64,000 nucleotides of DNA. Origin: CAVYPR01 sp963770505. Lineage in GTDB: Bacteria > Actinomycetota > Acidimicrobiia > Acidimicrobiales > RAAP-2. Below are positions 52,050 through 60,815 of the stretch, in pieces; position 1 is the first letter of the stretch, and each line of letters opens with the position of its first letter. The stretch spans positions 620,001-684,000 of the forward strand of contig CAVYPR010000001.1 of NCBI GenBank assembly GCA_963770505.1, in the 5' to 3' direction. The notes under the pieces were generated by a model. That model was not told where the DNA came from, searched no databases, and worked only from the letters and a program-made list of their open reading frames with translations. A program made the translations under genes and the position numbers.

Positions 52050-52571
52050 ATGTTCGTGTTGGGCATCGACCCAGGACTGTCGCGCTGCGGCTACGGCCTG
52101 GTGGGCCGGGACGCGGGGCGGGGCGGGAAGCTCGCCGCCTCGTCGGCCGGGGTGATCGAGACCGACCCCGAGGCGCCGCTGCCCGAACGGCTGCTCATCC
52201 TCCAACGGGAGCTGCGGGCCCTGGTGGACGAGCTCCGGCCGCCGGTGGTGGTGGTCGAGCGGGTGTTCTTCCAGGTGAACGCCAGAACCGCCATGTCGGT
52301 CGGCCAGGCCAGCGGGCTGGCCCTGGCCGCCGCGGCCGAGGCGGGCTGCGACGTCTTCGAGTACACCTCCAACGAGGTGAAGCAGGCCCTGGTCGGCTAC
52401 GGCGGCGCCACCAAGGAGCAGGTGCAGCGGATGGTGGCCAACGTGCTGAACCTGGCCGAGGTGCCCCGACCGCCCGACGTGGCCGACGCCCTGGCCCTGG
52501 CCGTCTGCCACCTGAGCACCGAGCCGCTGCGCCGGGCGGTGGCCCTGGCCACCGGGGGGACGTCCTCGTGA
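52050..52571 (+). CDS. ruvC: Holliday junction endonuclease RuvC
   Basis: 173 residues. The RNase H-like catalytic acids are visible: Asp in VLGIDPGLSRCGYG, Glu in VVVVERVFF, and the C-terminal DVADALALAVCH. NARTAMSVGQASGL and YTSNEVKQALVGYG match RuvC. Cuts four-way junctions after RuvAB branch migration. Overlaps ruvA by four bases (GTGA). Confidence 0.96.
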   Translation: MFVLGIDPGLSRCGYGLVGRDAGRGGKLAASSAGVIETDPEAPLPERLLILQRELRALVDELRPPVVVVERVFFQVNARTAMSVGQASGLALAAAAEAGCDVFEYTSNEVKQALVGYGGATKEQVQRMVANVLNLAEVPRPPDVADALALAVCHLSTEPLRRAVALATGGTSS

Positions 52572-53158
52572 TCGGCTCACTGCGCGGGAGCCTCGGGGCT
52601 CGAACGGGCGAGGGCGAGGTGGTCATCGAGGTGGGGGGCGTCGGCTACCGGGTGTCGGTGACGTCGGGCGGCGCGGCGGCGCTCGGCCCCGTGGGGTCCG
52701 AGGTCTTCCTCCACGTGCACACCCACGTGCGCGAGGACGCCATCGTCCTCTACGGCTTCGCCCACGACGACGAGCGGCGGTGCTTCGAAGCCCTGCTCGG
52801 CGCCCACGGCGTGGGGCCGGCCCTGGCCCTGGCCATCATGTCGTCCCTCTCGCCGGCCACCTTGTCCACGGCGGTACTGGAGGACGACGCCGAGACCCTG
52901 TGCGCCGTCCCCGGGGTGGGCCGCAAGACGGCGGCCCGGTTGCTCATCGACCTGAAGAGCCGCCTCGACCTCCCCGACCTCTCGGCGACGCCACTGGCCG
53001 GCGCGGGCGTCGGTTCGGCCCGGGCTGAGGCCCGGGCGGCCCTGGCCGAGCTCGGCTACGGGCCCGACGAGATCCGCAGCGCCCTCGAGGGCGCGCGCGA
53101 GGACCTGGGGGTCGAGGAGCTGCTGCGGGTGGCGCTGCGGGAACTGGCCGTCCGGTGA
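52568..53158 (+). CDS. ruvA: Holliday junction DNA helicase subunit RuvA
   Basis: 196 residues, GTG start in the ruvC stop. N-terminal OB fold (MIGSLRGSL, VGGVGYRVSV-like), acidic VREDAIVLYGF, tandem helix-hairpin-helix motifs (GVGPALALAIMSSL, VPGVGRKTAARLLIDLK) and a C-terminal three-helix domain that contacts RuvB. Binds the junction as a tetramer. Overlaps ruvB by four bases. Confidence 0.96.
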   Translation: MIGSLRGSLGARTGEGEVVIEVGGVGYRVSVTSGGAAALGPVGSEVFLHVHTHVREDAIVLYGFAHDDERRCFEALLGAHGVGPALALAIMSSLSPATLSTAVLEDDAETLCAVPGVGRKTAARLLIDLKSRLDLPDLSATPLAGAGVGSARAEARAALAELGYGPDEIRSALEGAREDLGVEELLRVALRELAVR

Positions 53159-54231
53159 CCCCCGGGGCCCGCCGCGAGGTGCTGGAGGAGGCACCCGAGG
53201 CCGCAGGCGACGGGCGCGACGTCGACCCCCAGGCGGCCCCGGTCGAAGAGCTGGAGGAGGCGGGCCTTCGGCCGCGCACGCTGGCCGAGTTCGTGGGCCA
53301 GGGCCAGCTGGTCGAGCACCTGGGGATCGTGCTGCAGGCGGCGCGGCGTCGCCGCCAGCCGGTCGACCACCTCCTCTTCGCCGGCCCGCCGGGGCTGGGC
53401 AAGACCTCGCTGGCCGGCATCGTGGCCGCCGAGATGGGGGTGGGGCTGCGGGTCACCTCGGGGCCGGTGCTGGTGCGGGCGGGCGACCTGGCCGCGCTGC
53501 TGACCGACCTGCAGGAGGGCGACGTCCTCTTCGTCGACGAGATCCACCGGCTGGCCCGTTCGGTGGAGGAGATCCTCTATCCGGCCATGGAGGACGCCAA
53601 GCTCGACATCGTGATCGGCAAGGGCCCCACCGCCCGTTCGATCCGCCTCGACCTTCCCCGCTTCACCCTGGTGGGGGCGACGACCCGCACCGGCCTGGTG
53701 GCGGGCCCACTGCGCGACCGGTTCGGCTTCGTCGGACGGCTCGACCTCTACGACCCGACCGAGCTGCAGGCCATCGTCGAGCGGTCGGCCCGCCTGCTCG
53801 GGTTGCGGGTCGAGCCCGAGGGGGCGGCCCGCATCGCCGAGCGGTCCCGGGGGACGCCCCGGATCGCCAACCGCCTGCTCCGGCGGGTGCGCGACTTCGT
53901 CGAGGTGCGGGGGGACGGGGTGGTCACCGGCCGCACCGCCGAGGAGGGGCTGGACCTGTTCGGCGTGGACCGCTTGGGCCTGGACAAGCTCGACCGCGCC
54001 ATCCTCGACACGCTCTGCCGCCGCTTCGGAGGCCAGCCGGTGGGCCTCACCACGCTCTCGCAGTGCGTGGGGGAGGAGGCCGACACCATCGAGGACGCCT
54101 ACGAGCCGTTCCTGCTCCGGGAGGGCCTGATCAAGCGGACCCCGCGCGGCAGGGTGGCCACGGCCCGGGCCTGGGCGCACCTGGGCGTCGCCCCGCCGGG
54201 GCCCGGGGACGACCCGAGCTCACTGTTCTGA
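53155..54231 (+). CDS. ruvB: Holliday junction branch-migration ATPase RuvB
   Basis: 358 residues, GTG start overlapping ruvA. Walker A GPPGLGKTSLA, Walker B DVLFVDEIHRL, sensor 1 GATTRTG, Arg finger region GPLRDRFGF and the C-terminal winged helix (LIKRTPRGRVATARAW). Length and order are standard. The 3' end overlaps the end of the convergent sensor-kinase gene by 12 bp. Confidence 0.96.
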   Translation: MTPGARREVLEEAPEAAGDGRDVDPQAAPVEELEEAGLRPRTLAEFVGQGQLVEHLGIVLQAARRRRQPVDHLLFAGPPGLGKTSLAGIVAAEMGVGLRVTSGPVLVRAGDLAALLTDLQEGDVLFVDEIHRLARSVEEILYPAMEDAKLDIVIGKGPTARSIRLDLPRFTLVGATTRTGLVAGPLRDRFGFVGRLDLYDPTELQAIVERSARLLGLRVEPEGAARIAERSRGTPRIANRLLRRVRDFVEVRGDGVVTGRTAEEGLDLFGVDRLGLDKLDRAILDTLCRRFGGQPVGLTTLSQCVGEEADTIEDAYEPFLLREGLIKRTPRGRVATARAWAHLGVAPPGPGDDPSSLF

Positions 54232-56220
54232 GGGCACCGGCTTTCCCGCGGCCCCGGCCCCGACGCCGGCCGGCCGGCTGATCGCCAACGGGTGTCCGCC
54301 GTGGCCGTTCTCCCCCGGGGGAGCGGCGCGGTCGCCGGTGCCCGCCCCGTAAGGGCGGGGGCCGTCGCCTCCACCTGCGGGGCCACGAGCGGGCCCGTCG
54401 AGGGGACCCGAAGAGGGGTGGGCGCGCAGGGAGACCGACGGGAGGCGCACCTCGAAGGTGGTGGACCACCCGGGCACGTCGACGATCTCGATGGTCCCGC
54501 TGTGGGCCTCGACCACGGACTTGGCGATGGCCAGGCCCAGGCCCGAGCCGGGGATGCCCAGCTCGGAGGCGGCGGCCAGTCGGTAGAAGCGCTCGAAGAG
54601 ATGCTCCCGCTCGGCCGTGGGGATGCCGGGGCCGGTGTCGTGCACGCGCAGCAGCACCGAGGGTCCCGAGCCGTCCACCCGGACGACGACGCGTCCCCCC
54701 GACGGCGTGAACTTGACGGCGTTGGAGAGCAGGTTGCCCAGGAGCTGGTGGAGACGGTGCGGGTCGCCGTGGACCATCGCCGGCCCGGAGGACCCGGCGG
54801 CCAGGGCGACGCCGTGGTCGATCGCACTGGCCGCCATGGCGTCGACCGCCTCGACGGCGAGGGCCGAGAGATCGACGTCCACGAAGGTCACGTGCAGCTC
54901 GCGGCCGCGACCGGGGTCGGTCAGCAGGTCCTCGGAGACCTTGAGCAGCTGTTCGGCATTGCGCTCGATCGCCCGCAACATGCGGACCTGCTCGTCGTCG
55001 AGGCGCGGCCCGTCGTCGTCGAGCAGGAGGTCGACGAACCCCTTGATGGAGGTGAGGGGGGTCCGCAGCTCGTGGGAGACGGTGGCCACCACGTCGTCCT
55101 TCATCGTGCTCAACTCGCTCAGGTGCTGGTTCTGCTCGACCAGGACCTGGGTCACCTCGCGTTGGACGGCCAGCGTGCGCTCCCGCTCGGACTCGAGCTG
55201 CTCGCGGCGGGTGACGTCGCTGGCCACCACCACGTAGCCCGACGACCGGGCGCCCTCGACGTCGGCCGCCCAGGCGCTGAAGGTGGCCGACAGGCGGATG
55301 GGTCGCCCGTCCTTGCGCCGGCAGGTCCACACGAGCACTCGGTCGAGGACGGGGTGGAAGGAGGACGCCGGGCCGTCCCCGTTCAGCGCCGGCGGCCGGT
55401 CCGGACCGTCGAGGTCCAAGAGCCGGTCGCCGGCCATGCGGCCGACGACCTCGTCGGCAGAGTAGCCGAGGAGCTGCTCGGCGCCGGTGGAGAAGAAGAA
55501 GACCCGGGCCTGGTCGTCGATCCCGATCACGGCGAACCGGGTGGCCGCGGCCAGGATCGACGCCAGTTGCCGGCGGGCCTCTTCGGCCTGGCGGGCGGCC
55601 TGGCGGGCCCGTTCGGTCTGGGTGGCGAGGTTGCGCACGTGGGCGCGCTCGCGGGCGACCAGGTTGAAGACGGCGAAGGCGATGAGGGCGGAGATGGCGA
55701 GGAGCTCCACCACCCCCCGCCAGCTCGACTGCGGGTAGTCCGGGGCGCCGATGAGCCAGACGGGGGCGACCAGGGCGGCGGCCACCGCGGCCAACCCGGC
55801 GATGAGATGGGCCCGGACGCCGTTGAAGGCGATCCAGACGATCGGCACCAAGAAGACGATGCCCAGGCCCGAGTCGGCCCCTCCCTGGGCGTCGCGCAGC
55901 ATGGCGATCACCGTGATGTAGCCGACGGGGACGAGCAGCCACGACCACCGGGGGAGGCGTGACCAGGGCAGCGCCAGCACGGCGACCACGATGAGCAGGA
56001 AGAGCGCCCCGGCCAGGCAGACCTCGACGACGGCCTGGCGGGGGATGGCGATCAGGCCGACGAGCACCGACAAGGTCCCGACCAGGGCCACGACCGGCAG
56101 CTGCTGGCGGACCCCGGGCGGGAGCTGGGTGGCCACCCTGGCCTCGCCGCCCGGCGGTCCGGCGGGGGTCGCCGGCGAGCTCGACGTGGCCGGGATCGGC
56201 GGCTCGGGGGGGGTGCTCAC
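54220..56220 (-). CDS. Membrane sensor histidine kinase with PAS domain
   Basis: 666 residues from a GTG overlapping the response-regulator stop. After a Pro-rich N-terminus come about six closely spaced membrane helices (45-205) with little outside, then a helical linker, a PAS domain (about 225-345, with a RRKDGRPIRL segment), HisKA with phospho-acceptor His383 in VSHELRTPLTSI, and HATPase (NLLSNAVKFTP, VHDTGPGIP, GSGLGLAIAKSVV). The lack of a large outer domain suggests it senses within the membrane or through PAS. Cognate regulator is the upstream gene. Signal unknown. Confidence 0.9.
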   Translation of the reverse strand: MSTPPEPPIPATSSSPATPAGPPGGEARVATQLPPGVRQQLPVVALVGTLSVLVGLIAIPRQAVVEVCLAGALFLLIVVAVLALPWSRLPRWSWLLVPVGYITVIAMLRDAQGGADSGLGIVFLVPIVWIAFNGVRAHLIAGLAAVAAALVAPVWLIGAPDYPQSSWRGVVELLAISALIAFAVFNLVARERAHVRNLATQTERARQAARQAEEARRQLASILAAATRFAVIGIDDQARVFFFSTGAEQLLGYSADEVVGRMAGDRLLDLDGPDRPPALNGDGPASSFHPVLDRVLVWTCRRKDGRPIRLSATFSAWAADVEGARSSGYVVVASDVTRREQLESERERTLAVQREVTQVLVEQNQHLSELSTMKDDVVATVSHELRTPLTSIKGFVDLLLDDDGPRLDDEQVRMLRAIERNAEQLLKVSEDLLTDPGRGRELHVTFVDVDLSALAVEAVDAMAASAIDHGVALAAGSSGPAMVHGDPHRLHQLLGNLLSNAVKFTPSGGRVVVRVDGSGPSVLLRVHDTGPGIPTAEREHLFERFYRLAAASELGIPGSGLGLAIAKSVVEAHSGTIEIVDVPGWSTTFEVRLPSVSLRAHPSSGPLDGPARGPAGGGDGPRPYGAGTGDRAAPPGENGHGGHPLAISRPAGVGAGAAGKPVPSEQ

Positions 56221-56921
56221 ACGGCCTCCGTGGGCTGGTAGCGGTAGCCGAAGCCTCGCACGGTCTCGAGGGGGGAGTCGTCCGGGCGGTCCCAGTCGAG
56301 CTTGCGCCGCAGCCGGAGCACGGCGTACTTGACCCGGTCCGGTCCCAGCCCGGCCCGGTCCTCCCAGGCCAGCTCGACCAGCTGGTCCTGGGAGAGCACC
56401 TGCCCGCTGTGGCGGACCAGGGCGCACAGCAGCCGGAACTCGGTGGGCGTGAGCTGGACCGGCTTGCCGTCCTGGGTGACCTGGCGCTGCGTGAAGTCGA
56501 TGCGCAGGTCGCCGTCGACGAAGTGGGTCGGCGCTTCGGCGGCCGAGAGCCGGCGGCGCCGTATGGCGACCAGGCGGGCCAGCAGCTCGTCGCGGTTGAA
56601 CGGCTTAGTCAGGTAGTCGTCGGCGCCGCCGTGGAGCCCGCGGACCTTGTCGCGGTCCGCGGAGCGTGCGGTGAGCACCAGGACCGGGACGTCGCTCATG
56701 TCGCGGATCCGCTCGAGCACGTCCCATCCGGCCAGGTCGGGCAGGCCCACGTCGAGGATGACCAGGTGGGGACGGGACGCGTGGAACTCCCGTAGCCCGT
56801 CGCGGCCGGTGGCGGCGTCGACGACGGCGTACCCGGCCCGCAGCAGCATGGCGCGCAGGAGGTCCTGTATGTCGGGGTCGTCCTCGATCACGAGGACCCT
56901 GACGTCGTCGTCCAGCTCCAT
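56217..56921 (-). CDS. OmpR-family response regulator
   Basis: 234 residues from ATG 56921 with GGAGG upstream; two GTG codons just upstream are alternatives. Receiver domain with acidic EDD near residue 13, phospho-acceptor Asp57 in LVILDVGLPD, Thr in VLTARS and Lys in YLTKPFN. C-terminal winged helix (TPTEFRLLCALVRHSGQV, VRGFGYRYQP). It regulates unknown promoters as a phospho-dimer. Its stop overlaps the kinase start by four bases, so the two are translationally coupled. Confidence 0.93.
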   Translation of the reverse strand: MELDDDVRVLVIEDDPDIQDLLRAMLLRAGYAVVDAATGRDGLREFHASRPHLVILDVGLPDLAGWDVLERIRDMSDVPVLVLTARSADRDKVRGLHGGADDYLTKPFNRDELLARLVAIRRRRLSAAEAPTHFVDGDLRIDFTQRQVTQDGKPVQLTPTEFRLLCALVRHSGQVLSQDQLVELAWEDRAGLGPDRVKYAVLRLRRKLDWDRPDDSPLETVRGFGYRYQPTEAV

Positions 56922-57153
56922 GCCCACCACCCTCCGTCCGCCGGCGCCCGAGGTTCTTCGGTGGGCCGCGCCCGGTTGGCCAGGAATTCTACCTGGACAG
57001 GCGATCCGCCGGTCCGCCGGGGCCCCGGCGGTGGGGTCCGCGGCCGCCGGACGGCGGTCAGGGTGAGCTCACCGGGGACCTGCCCAGGCTGTATGGTTGC
57101 CCTCCTGTGCGACCCGCCATCCTCCGACCTCTGGCCGCCGGGAGCCGTGGCCG

Positions 57154-57666
57154 ATGACCGCTGCCGTGTGGGCGGCCGGCGTCGTGCTGGCCGCCACCTC
57201 CAAGAAGACGACCAGCGGGGGCAGCGCCACCTTCCTCATCGTGCTGGTGCTGCTCGGCCTGGCCGGCTACTTCTTGTTCCTGCGGCCCCAGCAGCAGAAG
57301 GCCCGCAAGCAGAAGGCGCTCCAGTCCGACATCGGGGTGGGTGACGAGGTCCTCACGGTCGGGGGCATCGTGGGCACCGTGCTCTCCATCGACAGCGAGC
57401 GGGTCACCATCCTCACCGGGATGGACGCGGACGGGTCCTCGGGCGGCGAGCCGCCGACCAGGATGGTCCTCGTCCGAAACGCCATCGCCCGCAAGATCGA
57501 ACCGGTGGCCGCCCCGGCCGAGGACGCCCCGGGGGCCAGCAGCGGCCACCCGGGCTACGGGGGCCAGCCCGAGGCGGACCACGCCGGTTCCGGCGAGGGG
57601 GACGACCACGGCCCCCATGACGTCGGAGAGGGCGAGGGCACGACCACCGAGGGTGGCGGGGCGTGA
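57154..57666 (+). CDS. yajC: Preprotein translocase accessory subunit YajC
   Basis: 170 residues from ATG 57154 with GGGAG nine bases upstream; the TTG at 57097 is less likely. One membrane helix (about 25-43, FLIVLVLLGLAGYFLFLRP) is followed by QQQKARKQ and the soluble GVGDEVLTVGGIVGTV core. The C-terminal 55 residues are Gly/Asp/Glu/His-rich and disordered, longer than in Escherichia coli. YajC joins SecDF beside the SecYEG channel. Start of the yajC-secD-secF run. Confidence 0.92.
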   Translation: MTAAVWAAGVVLAATSKKTTSGGSATFLIVLVLLGLAGYFLFLRPQQQKARKQKALQSDIGVGDEVLTVGGIVGTVLSIDSERVTILTGMDADGSSGGEPPTRMVLVRNAIARKIEPVAAPAEDAPGASSGHPGYGGQPEADHAGSGEGDDHGPHDVGEGEGTTTEGGGA

Positions 57667-59222
57667 GCCCACCCTCGTCACGCGCCCAGGCCCGGCGCCG
57701 GCGCTCGCTCATGCTGAGCGCCATGATCGTGGTGGTGGTGGCCTTCGGCTCCCTGGCCGCCACCCTGGCCGCCGGCTGGTCGCCCAAGCTCGGCCTCGAC
57801 CTGGCCGGCGGGTTCTCCGTCGTCTACAAGCCGGTCCAGCACGCCACGACATCGGAGCTGAACGAGACCGTGACCATCCTGAGCAACCGGGTGAACGGCC
57901 TGGGGGTGTCGGGGGCCACAGTGAGCACCCAGGGCAACGAGATCGTGGTCTCGGTCCCGGGGGTGAAGAACGCCCGCACAGTGCTGAAGGTGCTCGGGCA
58001 GACCGCCCAGCTCTACTTCCGCCCGACGTTCTGCTACGCCCCCCCCTACTCCAAGACGGCCACAAAGGGCACGACCACCACCACGACCCCCCAGACCCTC
58101 CCCGCCAACTGCGGCTCCAACTACCAGCTGGTCACGGCCAACCTGAAGGGGACGGCCGGGAGCGGGACAGGCGTCCACTACACAGTGTCGGCCACACCGA
58201 ACCTGGCCAAGTACCACTCGACGAAGCCGACAACAAAGAACTTCAAGAACGAGACCGTGCTCCTGCCCGGGCTCAACTCGACCAACGGGATCCGCTACCT
58301 GCTCGGACCGGCCGAGCTGACCGGCCACGCCGTGAAGAAGGCGGTCGCCCAGCAGACACAGCTGGGCAAGTGGGTGGTCAACATGAGCCTGACCTCGGCG
58401 GGCACAACCGGCTGGAACACCATGGCCAAGAAGTACTTCCACGAGGTGATCGGCATCGAGCTCGACGGGGTGGTGCAGTCCGCGCCCCTCACCCTGCCCA
58501 ACACAGCCACCTTCAAGACATTCTCGGGCACGGTGCAGATCTCCGGGAGCTTCACCCAGGCCCAGGCCCAGGACCTGGCCCTGGCCCTCAACTACGGCTC
58601 CCTGCCGATCAGGCTCACCCAGCTCACCACCCAGACCGTCTCGCCGACGCTGGGCTCCTCGTCGCTCAAGGCCGGGCTGGCCGCCGGCATCGGCGGCCTG
58701 CTGGTCGTCATGATCTACACCATCATCTACTACCGCCTCCTGGGGGTGATCGTGTTCTGGGGGCTGTTGGTGACCGGGGCGCTCCTGTGGGCGATCATCT
58801 CGGCCCTGGGCCACACCGCCTTGGCCCCCAGCTTCGACCTGGCCGGTGTCACGGGCATCATTGTGTCCATCGGTATCACCGTGGACTCCTATATCGTCTA
58901 TTTCGAGCGATTAAAGGATGAAGCGCGCTCGGGCCGGACGATCCGCACCAGCGTCGACCGCGGGTTCAAGAGCGCCTGGCGCACCGTCCTGGCCGCCGAC
59001 ACCGTGTCGCTGGCCGCGGCGGTGGTCCTCTACCTGGTGGCCGTGGGCAACGTGAAGGGCTTCGCCTTCTTCCTGGGCCTCTCGACCCTGCTCGACATCT
59101 TCATGACCTACTTCTTCACCCGGCCGGTGGTCATCCTGCTGGGTCAGAACGAGCGGTTCAGCGAGGCACGCGGCATCGGCATCGCCAGCGGCCTGGCCAT
59201 GAGCCCGGGAGCAGAGGCGTGA
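57663..59222 (+). CDS. secD: Protein translocase subunit SecD
   Basis: 519 residues, GTG overlapping the yajC stop. One N-terminal membrane helix (about 17-37), the conserved LGLDLAGG, an outer domain (about 45-325) including a Thr-rich patch (TKGTTTTTTPQT), then five membrane helices in which the D1-D6-type SecD motifs (VTGIIVSIGITVDSYIVYFERLKDE) are visible; the Asp in that helix carries protons. SecD with SecF uses the proton gradient to pull exported chains outward. In the outer domain ACA codons are common, while the membrane half has almost none. Confidence 0.95.
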   Translation: MSPPSSRAQARRRRSLMLSAMIVVVVAFGSLAATLAAGWSPKLGLDLAGGFSVVYKPVQHATTSELNETVTILSNRVNGLGVSGATVSTQGNEIVVSVPGVKNARTVLKVLGQTAQLYFRPTFCYAPPYSKTATKGTTTTTTPQTLPANCGSNYQLVTANLKGTAGSGTGVHYTVSATPNLAKYHSTKPTTKNFKNETVLLPGLNSTNGIRYLLGPAELTGHAVKKAVAQQTQLGKWVVNMSLTSAGTTGWNTMAKKYFHEVIGIELDGVVQSAPLTLPNTATFKTFSGTVQISGSFTQAQAQDLALALNYGSLPIRLTQLTTQTVSPTLGSSSLKAGLAAGIGGLLVVMIYTIIYYRLLGVIVFWGLLVTGALLWAIISALGHTALAPSFDLAGVTGIIVSIGITVDSYIVYFERLKDEARSGRTIRTSVDRGFKSAWRTVLAADTVSLAAAVVLYLVAVGNVKGFAFFLGLSTLLDIFMTYFFTRPVVILLGQNERFSEARGIGIASGLAMSPGAEA

Positions 59223-60766
59223 GCCCCGACGAGCGCGACGACGAGGTCCCGGGCCCCGGCGACGAGGTCGGCGCCGAGGTGGCGCCGGACGGGGAGGGGG
59301 CGGCCCGCGGCGGGTCGGCGCTCGACCAGGTGGCGGCCTCGGGCACAGGGCCCACCGAGGGGTTCACCGAGGAGGAGCTCGAAGAGGCCGGCCTCTCGCC
59401 GGCCGAGCTGGGCGAGGAGGTCCAAGAGGAGCTCGAAGAGGACGAGGAGGCCCGCGAGGCGGTCCGGGCCAAGGTCGAGGCGGGCAAGGGACCCGGCCCG
59501 ATCAGCCGCCTCTACCACGGCGAGACCTCGTTCGACTTCGTGGGTCGGCGCCGCATCTGGTTCACCATCTCGGCCGTGATCATCGTGGCCGGCCTGGTCT
59601 CCCTCGGGATCCGCGGCCTCAACCTGGGCATCGACTTCAAGGGCGGCACAGCGTGGATCGTGAAGACCGCCACCCTGACCCAGGCCGATGCCGAGAACCT
59701 GGTGTCGGGGGCCGGTCTCAACCAGCCCGTCGTCGAGGTCCTCGGCAGCGGGTCGCACCGGACCATCGAGGTCCAGGCCGACCTCAACAACCTGACACAC
59801 ACACAGCGCGAGAAGGTCTCCTCCGCCGTGATCGCCGCCCTGGCCAAGGGGGCCCACGTGCCGGCCAGCGAGGTGTCGACAACACACGTCGGGCCCACCT
59901 GGGGCAGCCAGATCACCCATCGCGCCATCCTGGCCCTCATCGTCTTCTTCATCGTGGTGGCCATCTACATCAGCATCCGCTTCGAACCCAAGATGGCCCT
60001 GGCCGCCTTCATCGCCATGATCCACGACATCCTGGTGACCATCGGGATCTACTCGTTGGCCGGGTTCCAGGTGACCCCGGACACGGTGATCGCCTTGCTC
60101 ACCATCCTGGGGTACTCGCTCTACGACACCGTCGTGGTCTTCGACCGAATACGGGACAACACCAAGGGGTTCGGCGCCTCGGGTCGCATGACGTACTCGG
60201 AGATGATCAACCTCTCGATGAACCAGACCCTGGCCCGGTCGATCAACACCTCGTTGGTGGCCATCCTGCCGGTCCTGTCGGTACTGGTGATCGGGGCCGA
60301 GATCCTCGGGGCCACCACGCTGCAGCAGTACGGCCTGGCCCTGACGGTGGGCCTGTTGAGCGGGGCCTACTCGTCGATCTTCATCGCCTCGCCGGTGCTG
60401 GCCATGCTCAAAGAGCGCGAGCCGCGGTACACGGCGATCCGCCAGCGCCTGGAGAGCCGGGGCGAGCGGGTCGGCCTGCTCACCCCGGCCGCCGCCGCCC
60501 TGGCCGTGGCCGGCGGGGGCGCGGTGCGCGCCGGGAAGTCCGGGGGCAACGGGTCGCGCTCGACGGCGCCGCTGCGCCCCGGGTCCTCCCGCAAGCCCCA
60601 GCCGGTGGCGGCCACGGCGTCCAAAGGCGCTTCCTCGTCGCGCGGCGCCACCTCGGCCCCTCGGTCGCCGGCCGCGGCGTCTGGTGCCTCGGGCGCGAGC
60701 GGCAACCGCCCGCCGCCCCGGCCGCGCAAGGGCGGCGGGAAAGGCAAGTCCAAGAGGCGTCGCTGA
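59219..60766 (+). CDS. secF: Protein translocase subunit SecF with charged terminal tails
   Basis: 515 residues, GTG overlapping secD. A typical SecF core (LGIDFKGGTAWIV, outer loop, GYSLYDTVVVFDRIRDN with its proton-relay Asp, SINTSLVAILPVL) lies at about 105-405. The N-terminal 85 residues are acidic (EEELEEAGLSPAELGEE) and the C-terminal 95 are basic and Ser/Gly-rich, ending KGKSKRRR; both should lie in the cytosol. These tails are longer than in E. coli SecF (323 residues). They may interact with ribosomes, SecA or each other, which is speculation. Confidence 0.94.
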   Translation: MSPDERDDEVPGPGDEVGAEVAPDGEGAARGGSALDQVAASGTGPTEGFTEEELEEAGLSPAELGEEVQEELEEDEEAREAVRAKVEAGKGPGPISRLYHGETSFDFVGRRRIWFTISAVIIVAGLVSLGIRGLNLGIDFKGGTAWIVKTATLTQADAENLVSGAGLNQPVVEVLGSGSHRTIEVQADLNNLTHTQREKVSSAVIAALAKGAHVPASEVSTTHVGPTWGSQITHRAILALIVFFIVVAIYISIRFEPKMALAAFIAMIHDILVTIGIYSLAGFQVTPDTVIALLTILGYSLYDTVVVFDRIRDNTKGFGASGRMTYSEMINLSMNQTLARSINTSLVAILPVLSVLVIGAEILGATTLQQYGLALTVGLLSGAYSSIFIASPVLAMLKEREPRYTAIRQRLESRGERVGLLTPAAAALAVAGGGAVRAGKSGGNGSRSTAPLRPGSSRKPQPVAATASKGASSSRGATSAPRSPAAASGASGASGNRPPPRPRKGGGKGKSKRRR

Positions 60767-60803
60767 CGCTCGCGCCTGCGGCGGTCGGCCACGGCCGGTC
60801 GGG

Positions 60804-60809
60804 TAGCGT
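60804..60809 (+). promoter_or_regulatory. TAGCGT -10 box; candidate leaderless rel start
   Basis: TAGCGT ends six bases before the rel ATG at 60816. The six bases (GGAGAG) could alternatively act as a very close ribosome binding site. Confidence 0.4.
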
Positions 60810-60815
60810 GGAGAG

